Below are positions 29,108 to 37,866 of a stretch of 64,000 bases of DNA, piece after piece (the first letter of the stretch is position 1; the number at the start of each line of letters is the position of its first letter). The notes under the pieces are model-generated. The model searched no databases. It was not told the origin of the DNA and was given only the letters and a program-made list of their open reading frames with translations. The stretch is from Nocardia aurea (GTDB lineage Bacteria > Actinomycetota > Actinomycetes > Mycobacteriales > Mycobacteriaceae), in the NCBI RefSeq assembly GCF_003123685.1, contig NZ_QCYJ01000018.1:118829-182828 (forward strand). The letters are read 5' to 3'. The position numbers and the translations under genes were made by a program.

Positions 29108-29137
29108 TACTCGTCTACGAATATACGTCCACGAGTA
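29108..29137. promoter_or_regulatory. Dyad upstream of PadR gene
   Basis: TACTCGT (29108-29114) and ACGAGTA (29131-29137) form a perfect inverted repeat, with an inner ATATAC/GTATAT dyad at 29121-29126 and 29135-29140. The site is 11-40 bases upstream of the PadR start and is a likely autoregulatory operator. Confidence 0.5.
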
Positions 29138-29163
29138 TATGGGCACAAGCGGAGCGAACGCGG

Positions 29164-31206
29164 CTATGTCCCGACGCTGGTCGTATCTTCCTCGTGCAGT
29201 TGTTCTTTCAGGAGTTTGGTCGCGATATTGCGCAATGCCTGATCGAGCAGCGCCCGGTCGACGGGGTCGCGATCGTCCCAGGTGTCGAGCCTGGTGCTCA
29301 GCCAGCTCCGCCACGCGGCTTCCACCCGGTCGACCTCGGCCTGACCCGCCGGGGTCAGCCGCAGATAGCCGTCCTCGGCGTCGACGAGCCCGCCGCCGAT
29401 CACCTTCAGGAAGATCGGCTCGATCACCTCGTCCGGTACCCGATGCGCGACGGCGATCGTCTCCAGCCGCGCGGTCCCCCGAATCTTGTTGTGCAGGAAC
29501 ACCTGTCCCACCGCCCATGCCTCGCCGCGGCTCAATCCGCTGCCCGCGTCCGCCAGCATGCGCGGCATGACGGGACCGGACCGGCGCGCTCGACGCATGG
29601 TCGAGGACACCGAACGCTCCAGCAGCGCGACCCGGTCGGAGGTATTCGGCACCGAGAAACCCTCGCCCACATCGCCGGCGCCGACCCGCGCGCTGTCGCG
29701 CAGCGGCACCTCCTTCAGGAACCACGCGATCACGAAACCGAGCAGCGCGACCGGAACGACCCACAGGAAGACGAAGTCGACGGCGTCGGCGTACGCGTCG
29801 ATGATCGGGGCGGCCTGTTCGGCGGGCAGATTGCGCAGGGCCTCCGGATTCGTGGCGACCTCGGGCGGCACCACCCCGACCTCGGTGAGCGCGTCGGACA
29901 GCCCCGGGGTCAGCCTGCTCGTGTAGAGCGTTCCGAAAATCGCCGTGCCGAAAGCACTTCCGAGGGTTCGGAAGAAGGTGACACCCGATGTCGCCGTACC
30001 GAGGTCGGCGTAGGGCACGGTGTTCTGCACGACGATGGTGAGCACCTGCATCGCCAGGCCGATCCCGAGACCGAGGATGAGCATGTAGAGCGATTCCAGC
30101 CACACGCTGGTGCCACGGCCCATCGTCGACATCAGATACAACCCCAGCGCCATGACCGCCGTGCCGACGATCGGGAAGATCTTGTAGCGCCCGGTCACAC
30201 CGACCACCTGCCCGGACACGATGGAGGTGACCAGCAGCCCGGCCACCAGTGGCAGCGTGCGCAGTCCGGACATGGTGGCCGAGACACCGTCCACGTATTG
30301 CAGGTACGCGGGCAGGTAGGTCATCGAGCCGAGCATCGCGAATCCCACGATGAAACTCAGGATCGAACAGACCGTGAACACATTGCTGCGAAACAATTTC
30401 ATGGGCAGCATCGGCTCCACAGCCCGCAGTTCCACCGCGACGAAGGCGGCGAGGAATACGACGGCGACGACGAAGAGACCGATGATCTGCCACGAGGCCC
30501 ACGGATACTCCTGCCCACCCCATTCCAGTCCGAGGATCAGGGCCGAGACACCGAGCGCGACCAGGCCGATGCCCGCGTAGTCGATGATCGGCTTGGCCTG
30601 CGCCCGCACACGCGGGATGGTCCGCGCCGCCATCACGATCATGAGCACCGCCACCGGCACGTTGACGTAGAAGCACCAGCGCCAGCTCGCGTTATCGGTG
30701 AAAAGCCCGCCCAAAGTCGGTCCGATGACCGTGGTGACGCCGAAGACCGCGCCGAGCGCGCCCTGATATTTGCCGCGTTCGCGCAGCGGGATGATGTCGG
30801 CGATCAGCGCCATCGCCGTCACCATGAGACCGCCCGCCCCGATGCCCTGCACGGCACGCGCGACGATCAGCAGCAGCATGCCGTTGGACAGCCCCGCGAC
30901 CATCGAGCCCGCGATGAAGATCACGGCGCTGAGCTGGAAGATCAGTTTGCGGCCGAAGAGATCGCCGAGTTTGCCCGCGAGCACCGTCGCCACGGCCTCG
31001 GCCAGCAGGTAGGACGTGACCACCCAGGCCATGTGCCCGGCCCCGCCGAGATCGGCGACGATCGTCGGCAGCGCGGTGGAGACGATGGTCTGATCCAGCG
31101 CGGCCATCAACATGCCGAGCACGATCGTCGCGAAGACGATATTTCTCCGCGCGCCCGTCAACGGAGTCGGAGCGGGTTTTTCGGCGACAGCAACTGCACC
31201 GGTCAT
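29164..31206 (-). CDS. MFS drug exporter, DHA2 (EmrB/QacA) family, with C-terminal winged-helix-like extension
   Basis: Proton-driven multidrug exporter, 680 residues. The first segment includes LGMLMAALDQTIVSTALPTI (the family's LDxTIVxxALP motif C/D1), followed by motif A in KLGDLFGRK, with 14 predicted membrane helices to about residue 520. The remaining 150 residues are soluble and look like a MarR/PadR-type winged helix (VGQVFLHNKIRG; YLRLTPAGQAEVDRVEA), an unusual fusion for a transporter. Start 31206 is the first Met. A 12-bp palindrome 26-53 bases upstream and a TetR gene just beyond make TetR control likely. Substrate unknown. Confidence 0.88.
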   Translation of the reverse strand: MTGAVAVAEKPAPTPLTGARRNIVFATIVLGMLMAALDQTIVSTALPTIVADLGGAGHMAWVVTSYLLAEAVATVLAGKLGDLFGRKLIFQLSAVIFIAGSMVAGLSNGMLLLIVARAVQGIGAGGLMVTAMALIADIIPLRERGKYQGALGAVFGVTTVIGPTLGGLFTDNASWRWCFYVNVPVAVLMIVMAARTIPRVRAQAKPIIDYAGIGLVALGVSALILGLEWGGQEYPWASWQIIGLFVVAVVFLAAFVAVELRAVEPMLPMKLFRSNVFTVCSILSFIVGFAMLGSMTYLPAYLQYVDGVSATMSGLRTLPLVAGLLVTSIVSGQVVGVTGRYKIFPIVGTAVMALGLYLMSTMGRGTSVWLESLYMLILGLGIGLAMQVLTIVVQNTVPYADLGTATSGVTFFRTLGSAFGTAIFGTLYTSRLTPGLSDALTEVGVVPPEVATNPEALRNLPAEQAAPIIDAYADAVDFVFLWVVPVALLGFVIAWFLKEVPLRDSARVGAGDVGEGFSVPNTSDRVALLERSVSSTMRRARRSGPVMPRMLADAGSGLSRGEAWAVGQVFLHNKIRGTARLETIAVAHRVPDEVIEPIFLKVIGGGLVDAEDGYLRLTPAGQAEVDRVEAAWRSWLSTRLDTWDDRDPVDRALLDQALRNIATKLLKEQLHEEDTTSVGT

Positions 31207-31231
31207 TGGGCCAGTATGGTCGGATGCTGCC

Positions 31232-31259
31232 CGCTACCGTGTCCAGCGACACGGTAGCG
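31232..31259. promoter_or_regulatory. TetR-type operator of the MFS exporter
   Basis: CGCTACCGTGTC (31232-31243) and its exact complement (31248-31259) flank a 4-base spacer. The size, symmetry and position between the TetR gene and the exporter start match a TetR-family operator overlapping the promoter. Confidence 0.7.
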
Positions 31260-31353
31260 AACGGCGGGTTCCCGGTACGATCGGCGCGGTTCGACCGCCC
31301 TCGGGCGAGGATCGGCCACCCGTAGGCGGCTCGGCGGCTCGGGTGCGCCTGCC

Positions 31354-31992
31354 CTAGATCCGGTCCGGGCTCTCGACCAGGGCGACGGCGACCGGGACCA
31401 GCAACTCGACCAGCGCGTCGACCGGCGGCCGGGGCCGGGCGAGCAACCATTCCTGCGTCAGTCCGTTGATCGCGCCGATCAACGCCGTCGACGCCAGCCC
31501 CGGCGCGCCGCGCACACGTCCGCCGGGGACGACGATCGGCACCACCGTCGATTCGATGACCGCGGACCAGGCGTGTCGGCGTTCGCGGCGATGCTGTTCC
31601 ATCCGCTCGCTCACCCCGACGACCTCGATGAAGGCGACCTTGGCCCGATACGGGTCGGCGCCGATCGAACCGACGTAGGCGGAGATGATCGCGTGCATCG
31701 CCGCGTGCGGGTCCATGCGCGGATCGAGTTCCGACAGGCCGGCGACTACCGCGGCGGCGGCCTCGTCCTGGATGCGGTCGTAGGCCGCGACGAGCACGTC
31801 TTCCCTGGTTTCGAACTCCTCGTAGAACTGCCGCTTCGACAGTCCGGCCGCGGCGCACACGTCGGCGAGCGAACAGTCGGTGTACCCGCGCTCGGCGAAC
31901 AGCCGGGTGGCCGCCTCCAGAAAGCGGAGCCGACGTTCGGCCTTCCGTTCGGCGACGGCGCGTCCGCCGTACTGCCTGCCCACGATCGTCAC
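31354..31992 (-). CDS. TetR-family transcriptional regulator
   Basis: Repressor of 212 residues. Residues about 10-60 contain the TetR helix-turn-helix (FLEAATRLFAERGYTDCSLADVCAAAGLSKRQFYEEF), here seen as LFAERGYTDCSL and GLSKRQFYEEFE; the rest is the helical ligand-binding domain. I chose GTG at 31992 (VTIVGRQYGGR), because the basic RQYGGRAVAERKAERR lead is typical and TACCGT lies 6 bases upstream, as in leaderless genes. An ATG at 32079 would add 29 residues without family character. It likely represses the exporter through the palindrome at 31232-31259. Confidence 0.87.
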   Translation of the reverse strand: MTIVGRQYGGRAVAERKAERRLRFLEAATRLFAERGYTDCSLADVCAAAGLSKRQFYEEFETREDVLVAAYDRIQDEAAAAVVAGLSELDPRMDPHAAMHAIISAYVGSIGADPYRAKVAFIEVVGVSERMEQHRRERRHAWSAVIESTVVPIVVPGGRVRGAPGLASTALIGAINGLTQEWLLARPRPPVDALVELLVPVAVALVESPDRI

Positions 31993-32155
31993 CCATCCAC
32001 GGTATCCCCAGCGGCGCGCGCACCTCTCATCGGGAACGACGGGGATCGGCGTCGTGACGGTGGTTGTGATCGAGGTCATGTTCGGTGCATACTCGCCTTC
32101 ATTCTGAAACCAATCGGGCTCAGTTACTCGGCCCGCGGAACGAAGAGGTTCACCC

Positions 32156-33559
32156 TTGGCAAAGCACGCATCGAAGCTGCTGACCCTCTCGGTCGCCCTC
32201 GCGGCCTGTCTGCCGTTCGTCCTCGCCACCTCGGCGGCGGCGGATCCGGCGCCGGACGCCCCGGCGATCGCACCCCCGCCCGCCTTCCCCATCCCGCCGA
32301 TGCCGCCGGGTTTCGATCCCGCCTTCTACCGTCCCGCCGCCGACAGATTCGCCGATCTGGAGCCGGGGCAGCTGATCGCGGCACGCCAGGTGAATCTGGC
32401 GAACCTGTCGCTGCTCCCGGTCAATATCGACGCCTGGCAGCTCTCCTATCGGTCGACCGACACCGGGGGTGAACCGATCGCCGCCGTCGCGACGGTGATC
32501 AAGCCGCGCGGCGACATGCCCGACCGGCCGCTGCTGTCGTATCAGATCGCCGAGGACTCGACCGGCAACTACTGCATGCCCTCCTACCAGCTACAGATGG
32601 GATCCATCCCGGCTCCCCTCACCGGATCGATACTGGTGGCCGCGCAATTCCTCGAAGTCCAGGCGGCGCTCGCCCAGGGCTGGGCGGTCGTCGTCCCCGA
32701 CCACCAGGGCCCCGACTCCGCCTACGCCGCCGGTCCGCTGGCCGGGCGGATCACCCTGGACGGCATTCGCGCCGCACAGGATTTCGCGCCGATGGGACTG
32801 CCCGGCGACAACACCAGGGTCGGACTCATGGGTTATTCCGGCGGCGCCATCGCCACCGGCCACACCGCCGAACTGAAACAGAGTTACGCGCCGGAATTGA
32901 ATATCGTCGGCGCGGCCGAGGGCGGCATTCCAGCGGATCTGTCGGCGGCGTTGAAATTGGCCAACCGGAATCTCTCCTCCGGGTTGATCATGGCGGGCGT
33001 GGTCGGCGTCTCGCGCGAATACCCGGCGCTTCGCGAATTCCTCGAGCGTCATTCGACGCCCCTCGGCCGTTTCATGCTGGCGGCCAAGGACCAATTGTGC
33101 GCGAGTTACCAATCGGCGCTCTTCCCGTTCGGCGACAATCTCGGCATGCTCGACGCCGACCCTTTCAGCGATCCCGGCGTGGTCGACACCCTGGCGAAAA
33201 CTCGCATGGGACAGCAGGTTCCGGATATGCCGATGTTCATGTTCCAGGCGAATATGGATTGGCTGATCCCGGTCGGCCCGGTGAACACCCTCGTCGACAC
33301 CTACTGCGCGGACCCGACGGCGCGGGTGCGGTACATCCGGGACCACTTCAGCGAACATCTCACCCTCGATCCCATCGGCGCGCCGAGCGCGCTGCTGTGG
33401 TTGCGGGACCGCTTCGCGGGGGTGCCGGTGGCGCAGGGCTGTTCGACCAGTGACGTCGGGTCGATGATGCTGGACGGCGACACCTGGCGGGTCTGGGAAG
33501 AGGTCGTCGGCGTGACGCTGGCCGCGGCGTTCGGAGCGCCGATCGGCGCGGGCCGCTGA
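32156..33559 (+). CDS. Secreted lipase (LIP/secretory lipase family)
   Basis: Predicted exported esterase/lipase of 467 residues. A signal peptide (KLLTLSVALAACLPFVLATSAAA, cleavage near ADP) precedes a Pro-rich stretch. The nucleophile elbow is GYSGGA (Ser about residue 226), the family's GYSGG form; an acidic residue in FQANMDWLIPV and a His in RDHFSEHLT complete the likely triad. TTG at 32156 is favoured because AGAGG lies 8 bases upstream and the signal peptide begins there. Conserved Cys pairs suit an extracytoplasmic enzyme. A 17-bp perfect hairpin follows the stop. Role: hydrolysis of host or environmental lipids. Confidence 0.87.
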   Translation: MAKHASKLLTLSVALAACLPFVLATSAAADPAPDAPAIAPPPAFPIPPMPPGFDPAFYRPAADRFADLEPGQLIAARQVNLANLSLLPVNIDAWQLSYRSTDTGGEPIAAVATVIKPRGDMPDRPLLSYQIAEDSTGNYCMPSYQLQMGSIPAPLTGSILVAAQFLEVQAALAQGWAVVVPDHQGPDSAYAAGPLAGRITLDGIRAAQDFAPMGLPGDNTRVGLMGYSGGAIATGHTAELKQSYAPELNIVGAAEGGIPADLSAALKLANRNLSSGLIMAGVVGVSREYPALREFLERHSTPLGRFMLAAKDQLCASYQSALFPFGDNLGMLDADPFSDPGVVDTLAKTRMGQQVPDMPMFMFQANMDWLIPVGPVNTLVDTYCADPTARVRYIRDHFSEHLTLDPIGAPSALLWLRDRFAGVPVAQGCSTSDVGSMMLDGDTWRVWEEVVGVTLAAAFGAPIGAGR

Positions 33560-33570
33560 TATTCCGACGG

Positions 33571-33610
33571 CGCGGGTAGGTCGTTTCGGCGCGGAAACGA
33601 CCTACCCGCG
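33571..33610. terminator. Strong hairpin after lipase gene
   Basis: CGCGGGTAGGTCGTTTC (33571-33587) pairs perfectly over 17 bp with 33594-33610 across a 6-base loop. It begins 11 bases past the lipase stop and should act as a terminator, although there is no U-tract. Confidence 0.75.
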
Positions 33611-33654
33611 GCGTATGGTGCGTGCGGGTCCGCATTTCGCCACTTCCCCCAGAA

Positions 33655-33670
33655 CTTACTCCAGAGTAAG
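33655..33670. promoter_or_regulatory. Operator overlapping SDR promoter
   Basis: CTTACTC (33655-33661), two bases, then GAGTAAG (33664-33670) is a perfect 16-bp dyad. Its right arm overlaps TAAGGT, a good -10 box 7 bases before the SDR start, so a bound repressor (probably TetR-like) would block transcription. Confidence 0.6.
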
Positions 33671-33679
33671 GTTGCGGCC

Positions 33680-34555
33680 ATGGCGTGGAAACCTACTGAG
33701 ATCCCGGATCAGACCGGGCGCACCTTCGTGATCACCGGTGCGAACGGCGGCCTCGGCACCGAAACCACCAAGGTGCTGGCGGCCAAGGGGGCGACCGTCA
33801 TCATGGCCTGCCGCAACGCGGCCAAGGCCCAGCAGGTCGCCGACGCGATACCGGGTGATGTGCGTACGGCCGCGCTCGACCTGGCCGATCTGGGTTCGGT
33901 GCGTGAATTCGCCGAGAACACCGCCGAGTTCGACGTATTGATCAACAACGCGGGCCTGATGAACGTCCCGTTCACCCGCACGAAGGACGGTTTCGAAACC
34001 CAATTCGGCGTCAACCACCTCGGCCATTTCGCGCTGACCGGGCTGCTGCTCGACCGCATCGGCGACCGGGTCGTCACACTGGCGAGTATCGCCCACAAGC
34101 AGACCCCGAAATTGTGGATCGACGACCTGAATTACGAGAACCGTCGCTACCAGCGCAATCTCGCCTACGCGCAGGCGAAACTGTCGAACCTCATGTTCGC
34201 CAGGGAACTTCAGCGCAGGCTGGGCGAAGCCGGTTCCGCCAAACGCTCCTACGGTGTGCACCCCGGCGTCTCGGCGACCGATCTGTTCACCCGCACCGAA
34301 ACCGTGGTCGATCGGATCAGCAAACCGTTCATCCGGCTCATCGGCCACGCTCCGGCGAAGGCGGCGCATTCGACCCTGTTCGCCGCGACCGTTCCCGACG
34401 CCGACCCCGAGACCTACTGGGGTCCGACCCGGCTGATGCAGAGCCAGGGACCGGTGGAAGCGTCGCCGTCGACCAAGCTCTCCAAGAACCGGGAGCTGTG
34501 GACGCGGCTGTGGGAGGAATCCGAACGCATGACCGGGGTCACCTACAAATTCTGA
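33680..34555 (+). CDS. Short-chain dehydrogenase/reductase (retinol dehydrogenase-like)
   Basis: NAD(P)-dependent oxidoreductase of 291 residues. The cofactor motif TGANGGLG is at about 19-26, NNAG near 93, and the catalytic Ser and Tyr-x-x-x-Lys are in LASIAHK and YAQAKLSN. The layout, with a longer C-terminus, matches atypical SDRs of the retinol dehydrogenase/oxidoreductase group common in mycobacteria. ATG at 33680 has TAAGGT 7 bases upstream and no Shine-Dalgarno, so the mRNA may be leaderless. A dyad covers that -10 box. Substrate unknown. Confidence 0.9.
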   Translation: MAWKPTEIPDQTGRTFVITGANGGLGTETTKVLAAKGATVIMACRNAAKAQQVADAIPGDVRTAALDLADLGSVREFAENTAEFDVLINNAGLMNVPFTRTKDGFETQFGVNHLGHFALTGLLLDRIGDRVVTLASIAHKQTPKLWIDDLNYENRRYQRNLAYAQAKLSNLMFARELQRRLGEAGSAKRSYGVHPGVSATDLFTRTETVVDRISKPFIRLIGHAPAKAAHSTLFAATVPDADPETYWGPTRLMQSQGPVEASPSTKLSKNRELWTRLWEESERMTGVTYKF

Positions 34556-34652
34556 GGCGGACCCGCAGTGCCGTCCCGCTCGCCCGCGGGACGGCGCTCG
34601 ACCGCACCACCTGGTCCTACGGCCCGCGTAGTAGACGGGTACCGTGGTAGCC

Positions 34653-35099
34653 GTGTCCGCTCCTCCCCGCCGCTCGGCACACAATCGCCCGGCCCTCATC
34701 ACCCTGGTGATCGTGGCCGCGCTCGCCTGCCTCGCGCTGGGCTGGTGGCAGTGGGAACGGTTCGAGTCGGCCAGCGGAACCGGACAGAATCTCGGGTACG
34801 CGCTGCAATGGCCGCTGTTCGCCGGATTCGCGGTTTTCGCCTATTTCCGGTTCGTCCGATTGGAACGCGAGGCCGACGAACCGGCCGACGCGGCGTCCAC
34901 CCGGACACGGATGAAACAAGCGGCTCCGCGTGAGATCCCCGCGGGCATCCTGCCCGAGCGGCCGACCGCCGCCCGCTCCGAAGACCCGGTACTGGCCGAA
35001 TACAACCGATACCTGGCCGAATTGCACGCCGACGATATCGACGTCCAGGTCCGTAAGGCCGGCCTCGACGCTCGCGACACCGAGAGGAGCGCCGGTTGA
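34653..35099 (+). CDS. LprD-like membrane protein (Rv1343c homologue)
   Basis: Small membrane protein of 148 residues with two hydrophobic segments (ALITLVIVAALACLALGWW and LQWPLFAGFAVFAYFRF) and a soluble tail containing EIPAGILPERP and DPVLAEYNRYLAEL, features I know from the lprD family. No clear lipobox Cys follows the first segment, so a lipoprotein name may not suit this version. GTG at 34653 is preceded by TACCGT at 7 bases, a leaderless signature; an in-frame GTG exists at 34644. Its stop overlaps the next start (TTGA), linking it to DUF3817. This marks the left edge of the conserved block. Confidence 0.72.
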   Translation: MSAPPRRSAHNRPALITLVIVAALACLALGWWQWERFESASGTGQNLGYALQWPLFAGFAVFAYFRFVRLEREADEPADAASTRTRMKQAAPREIPAGILPERPTAARSEDPVLAEYNRYLAELHADDIDVQVRKAGLDARDTERSAG

Positions 35100-35491
35100 G
35101 CGCCAGCGAGAACGCCACCGAGGCCACCGCCTCCACCCCGACCCTGGACAAGGCCGTCGAGACCCCCGCCACCGGCGCGAAAACCGCCAAGATCGCGAGC
35201 GCGCTGCTGCGCTATCGCGTGCTCGCCTGGGTGACCGGCCTCTGGCTGTTGCTGCTGACCGGCGAGATGATCGCCAAATACGGCTTCGACGTGCACACCC
35301 CCAGTTGGATCGCCGTGGTCCACGGCTGGGTGTACTTCGTCTACCTGCTGCTCACCGCCGACCTCGCCGTCAAGGTCCGCTGGCCGATCGGCCGCACCGT
35401 CGGCACCCTCGTCGCGGGCACCATCCCGCTGCTCTCGTTCTACGTCGAACATCTCAACGCGAAGAAGGTCAAGCGGGACTTCGCCCTGTGA
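35096..35491 (+). CDS. DUF3817 membrane protein (Rv1342c homologue)
   Basis: Membrane protein of 131 residues: about 35 disordered residues, then LLRYRVLAWVTGLWLLLLTGEM, VHGWVYFVYLLLTADLAV and VGTLVAGTIPLLSFYVEHL, three helices typical of DUF3817. TTG at 35096 overlaps the lprD-like stop and has AGGAG 7 bases upstream. Function of the family is unknown; a paralogue is encoded at 58118-58495. Confidence 0.82.
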   Translation: MSASENATEATASTPTLDKAVETPATGAKTAKIASALLRYRVLAWVTGLWLLLLTGEMIAKYGFDVHTPSWIAVVHGWVYFVYLLLTADLAVKVRWPIGRTVGTLVAGTIPLLSFYVEHLNAKKVKRDFAL

Positions 35492-35526
35492 GGCGTCAGC
35501 GGTTCCAGCAGGCCTCGCGGTAACGA

Positions 35527-35564
35527 GCGCGGGACCGGGTCGTCGGCGACGCCCCTACCCGCGC
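35527..35564. terminator. Hairpin between convergent DUF3817 and rdgB genes
   Basis: GCGCGGG (35527-35533) and CCCGCGC (35558-35564) can pair across a 24-base loop. The position between two convergent stops suits a two-way terminator, but the stem is short. Confidence 0.35.
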
Positions 35565-35573
35565 CCGCCGGGC

Positions 35574-36185
35574 TCAGTCCTCGGCCAGCGCCGCGAGCGC
35601 GGGCAGCAACAGTTTCAGGGCACGGCCGCGATGGGAGACCGCGTCCTTCTCGGCGGGCGTCAACTGGGCGGCGGTCACCGTCGCGCCGTCGGGGACGAAC
35701 AGCGGGTCGTAACCGAATCCGCCGTCGCCGACCGGAGCGCGATTGATCGACCCCGGCCATTCACCGCGCACCACGGTCTCCCGGCCGCCGGGCACGACCA
35801 GCGCGCAGGTGGAGACGAAACGCGCACCGCGTCGCTCGTCGGGGACATCACCGAGTTGGGCCAGCAGCAGGGCATTGTTGGCCCCGTCCTCGCCGTGGCC
35901 GCCCGACCAGCGTGCCGACAGCACGCCCGGCATCCCGTTGAGCGCGTCCACCTCGATACCGGAATCGTCGGCCACGCAAGCCAATCCGGTGGCGGCGGCA
36001 CCGTCGCGCGCCTTGGCCACCGCGTTCTCCTCGAAGGTCGCCCCGGTCTCGGGAGCCTCCTCGTAGGGCGGCACATCGTCGAGTCCGACGATCTCGATCC
36101 CAACGACACCAGCGACCTCGAGGATGCGACGCAATTCCTTCAGTTTCTTCGCATTACGACTGGCGAGCAGAACGCGGGTCATCAT
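35574..36185 (-). CDS. rdgB: XTP/dITP diphosphatase (non-canonical purine NTP pyrophosphatase)
   Basis: Removes dITP, dXTP and related deaminated purine nucleotides from the pool, giving the monophosphate and pyrophosphate. 203 residues, normal length. The substrate-binding [14 protein letters not shown] opens the protein; [34 protein letters not shown] and GFGYDPLF are hallmark motifs, with the catalytic Asp in ADDSG. The start ATG (36185, or 36182 just after) overlaps the rphA stop, so it is translated with rphA, as in M. tuberculosis Rv1340-Rv1341. Confidence 0.96.
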   Translation of the reverse strand: MMTRVLLASRNAKKLKELRRILEVAGVVGIEIVGLDDVPPYEEAPETGATFEENAVAKARDGAAATGLACVADDSGIEVDALNGMPGVLSARWSGGHGEDGANNALLLAQLGDVPDERRGARFVSTCALVVPGGRETVVRGEWPGSINRAPVGDGGFGYDPLFVPDGATVTAAQLTPAEKDAVSHRGRALKLLLPALAALAED

Positions 36186-36955
36186 CTCTTCTTCGAGGTC
36201 TCGGCGGGTTCGGGGAGGACGCCGGGATACGGCAGGGCCAGAGCTTCCTTCTGCACGGCGAACAGGTGATCACAGCCCGCGAGCGCCGAATCGAGCAGTT
36301 TGTCCAGCGTGGAACGCGGGAAGGTCGCGCCTTCGCCGGTGCCCTGCACCTCGACCAGGGTGCCGGTATCGGTGGCGACCACATTCATATCGACCTCGGC
36401 GCGCGAATCCTCTTCGTACGGTAGGTCCAAACGGACACGGCCGTCGACGACGCCGACGCTGACCGCGGCGATGGCGCACGAGATCGGCTGCGGATCGGCC
36501 AGGCGGCCCGCGGCCGCGAGATAGGTGACCGCGTCGACCAGCGCGACATACGCGCCGGTGATGGCCGCGGTGCGAGTACCGCCGTCGGCCTGGAGTACGT
36601 CGCAGTCGATGGCGATGGTGTTCTCGCCGATGGCCGCCAGATCGATGCAGGCCCGCAGCGAACGCCCGATCAGTCTGCTGATCTCCTGGGTGCGACCACC
36701 GACCTTGCCCTTCACTGATTCCCGACCGGAGCGGGTGTGGGTGGCGGCGGGCAGCATCGCGTATTCGGCGGTGAGCCAGCCGAGTCCGGAATCGCGCCGC
36801 CACGGCGGCACGCCGTCGTTGACGCTCGCGGTGCACATCACCCGCGTCTGCCCGAATTCCACCAGCACCGAACCGGCTGGATGCGTGGTGAATCCACGGG
36901 TGATCCGTACCTCGCGGAGCTCATCGTCCGCCCTGCCATCGGCTCGTCTCGACAC
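36182..36955 (-). CDS. rph: Ribonuclease PH
   Basis: Phosphorolytic 3'-5' exoribonuclease that trims tRNA 3' ends. 257 residues from GTG at 36955 ([16 protein letters not shown]), the usual family start. Motifs include [37 protein letters not shown]-like [12 protein letters not shown], and the phosphate-site region [25 protein letters not shown] lies 7 bases upstream of this GTG, suggesting a leaderless internal promoter; an in-frame GTG at 36997 would add 14 residues. Its stop overlaps rdgB. Confidence 0.95.
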   Translation of the reverse strand: MSRRADGRADDELREVRITRGFTTHPAGSVLVEFGQTRVMCTASVNDGVPPWRRDSGLGWLTAEYAMLPAATHTRSGRESVKGKVGGRTQEISRLIGRSLRACIDLAAIGENTIAIDCDVLQADGGTRTAAITGAYVALVDAVTYLAAAGRLADPQPISCAIAAVSVGVVDGRVRLDLPYEEDSRAEVDMNVVATDTGTLVEVQGTGEGATFPRSTLDKLLDSALAGCDHLFAVQKEALALPYPGVLPEPAETSKKR

Positions 36956-37032
36956 GGGGGTAAGCGTACTGGTTGATATCTTTCGCGCCTGCGGCACGCC
37001 ACGCCCCCGGATATCTCACCGGACAGCGGCGG

Positions 37033-37830
37033 TCAGATATCGAACATCTCACCCGGTGCGACCGCGTGCACGGGACCGGAGAACACCGCCTTCGCCTCGG
37101 CGATCACGTCCTCGCGAGAAGTCCACGGCGGAATATGGGTGAGCAGCAATTCCTTGACGCCCGCCTCGGCCGCGATCAGCCCCGCCTCGGTTCCCGAAAG
37201 GTGAATTCCGGGCGGGCGATTGGCCGGATCGTGGGTCCAGGACGCCTCCGACATCAGAATGTCGGCTCCCTGCGCCAATTCGTGTACCGACTCGCACATC
37301 GCGGTATCGCCGGTGTAGACGAATACGCGCCCCGAGGCGGTGACGAACCGCAATCCGTAGGATTCCGGCGGGTGGTACATCCGGCGGGCCGTGACCGTGT
37401 GGCCCGGACCGAATTCGACCGTCTCCCCCTCGCGCCACACCCGATGGTCGATCACATCCGACCAGTCGTCGCATTCGCCGCCGACCTCGGCCGACGCGTT
37501 GCCGATGCGCACCGCCGCGTCCGACGGACCGCGCACGATAGCGCGCCCCACCGGCGGAGTCGGATGGTAGCGCCGCCACACCAGCAGACCCGGTAGGTCC
37601 AGACAGTGATCGGCGTGCAGGTGGGTGAGGAAGATATCGACCTCACCCGGGTCGGCGTGACGCTGGAGCGCGCCGAGAACACCGGGGCCGAAATCGATGA
37701 CGACCGGTGACATGCCCGGACCGCTCAACAGGTATCCCGACGCTGGGGAGTCCGGGCCGGACACGCTGCCCGAGCACCCGAGGACGGTAAGGCGCATTCC
37801 CTCATGCTGCCACGACGAATTCTCGGTCAC
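37033..37830 (-). CDS. MBL-fold phosphodiesterase (Rv1339 homologue)
   Basis: Metallo-beta-lactamase-fold hydrolase, 265 residues. The metal-binding HLHADHCLD near 75-83 is the classic HxHxDH motif; later ligands are in YTGDTAMCE and LLTHIPPW. The N-terminal LTVLGCSGSVSGPDSPASGYLL is diagnostic of the Rv1339 group, described as an atypical cyclic-nucleotide phosphodiesterase that lowers cAMP. GTG at 37830 has GGGGGA 7 bases upstream; ATG at 37797 is the conserved alternative. It sits between the rhomboid and rphA genes as in M. tuberculosis, but murI is absent from the gap. Confidence 0.88.
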   Translation of the reverse strand: MTENSSWQHEGMRLTVLGCSGSVSGPDSPASGYLLSGPGMSPVVIDFGPGVLGALQRHADPGEVDIFLTHLHADHCLDLPGLLVWRRYHPTPPVGRAIVRGPSDAAVRIGNASAEVGGECDDWSDVIDHRVWREGETVEFGPGHTVTARRMYHPPESYGLRFVTASGRVFVYTGDTAMCESVHELAQGADILMSEASWTHDPANRPPGIHLSGTEAGLIAAEAGVKELLLTHIPPWTSREDVIAEAKAVFSGPVHAVAPGEMFDI

Positions 37831-37866
37831 GAAAGGATCCCCCAAATTCCTGAGCGGGCCGCACTC

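Noticed and set aside
28795..31257. 820-codon plus-strand ORF opposite PadR and MFS genes
   Set aside because: Translation is His/Arg/Asp-rich with no fold; the minus-strand proteins have intact family motifs.
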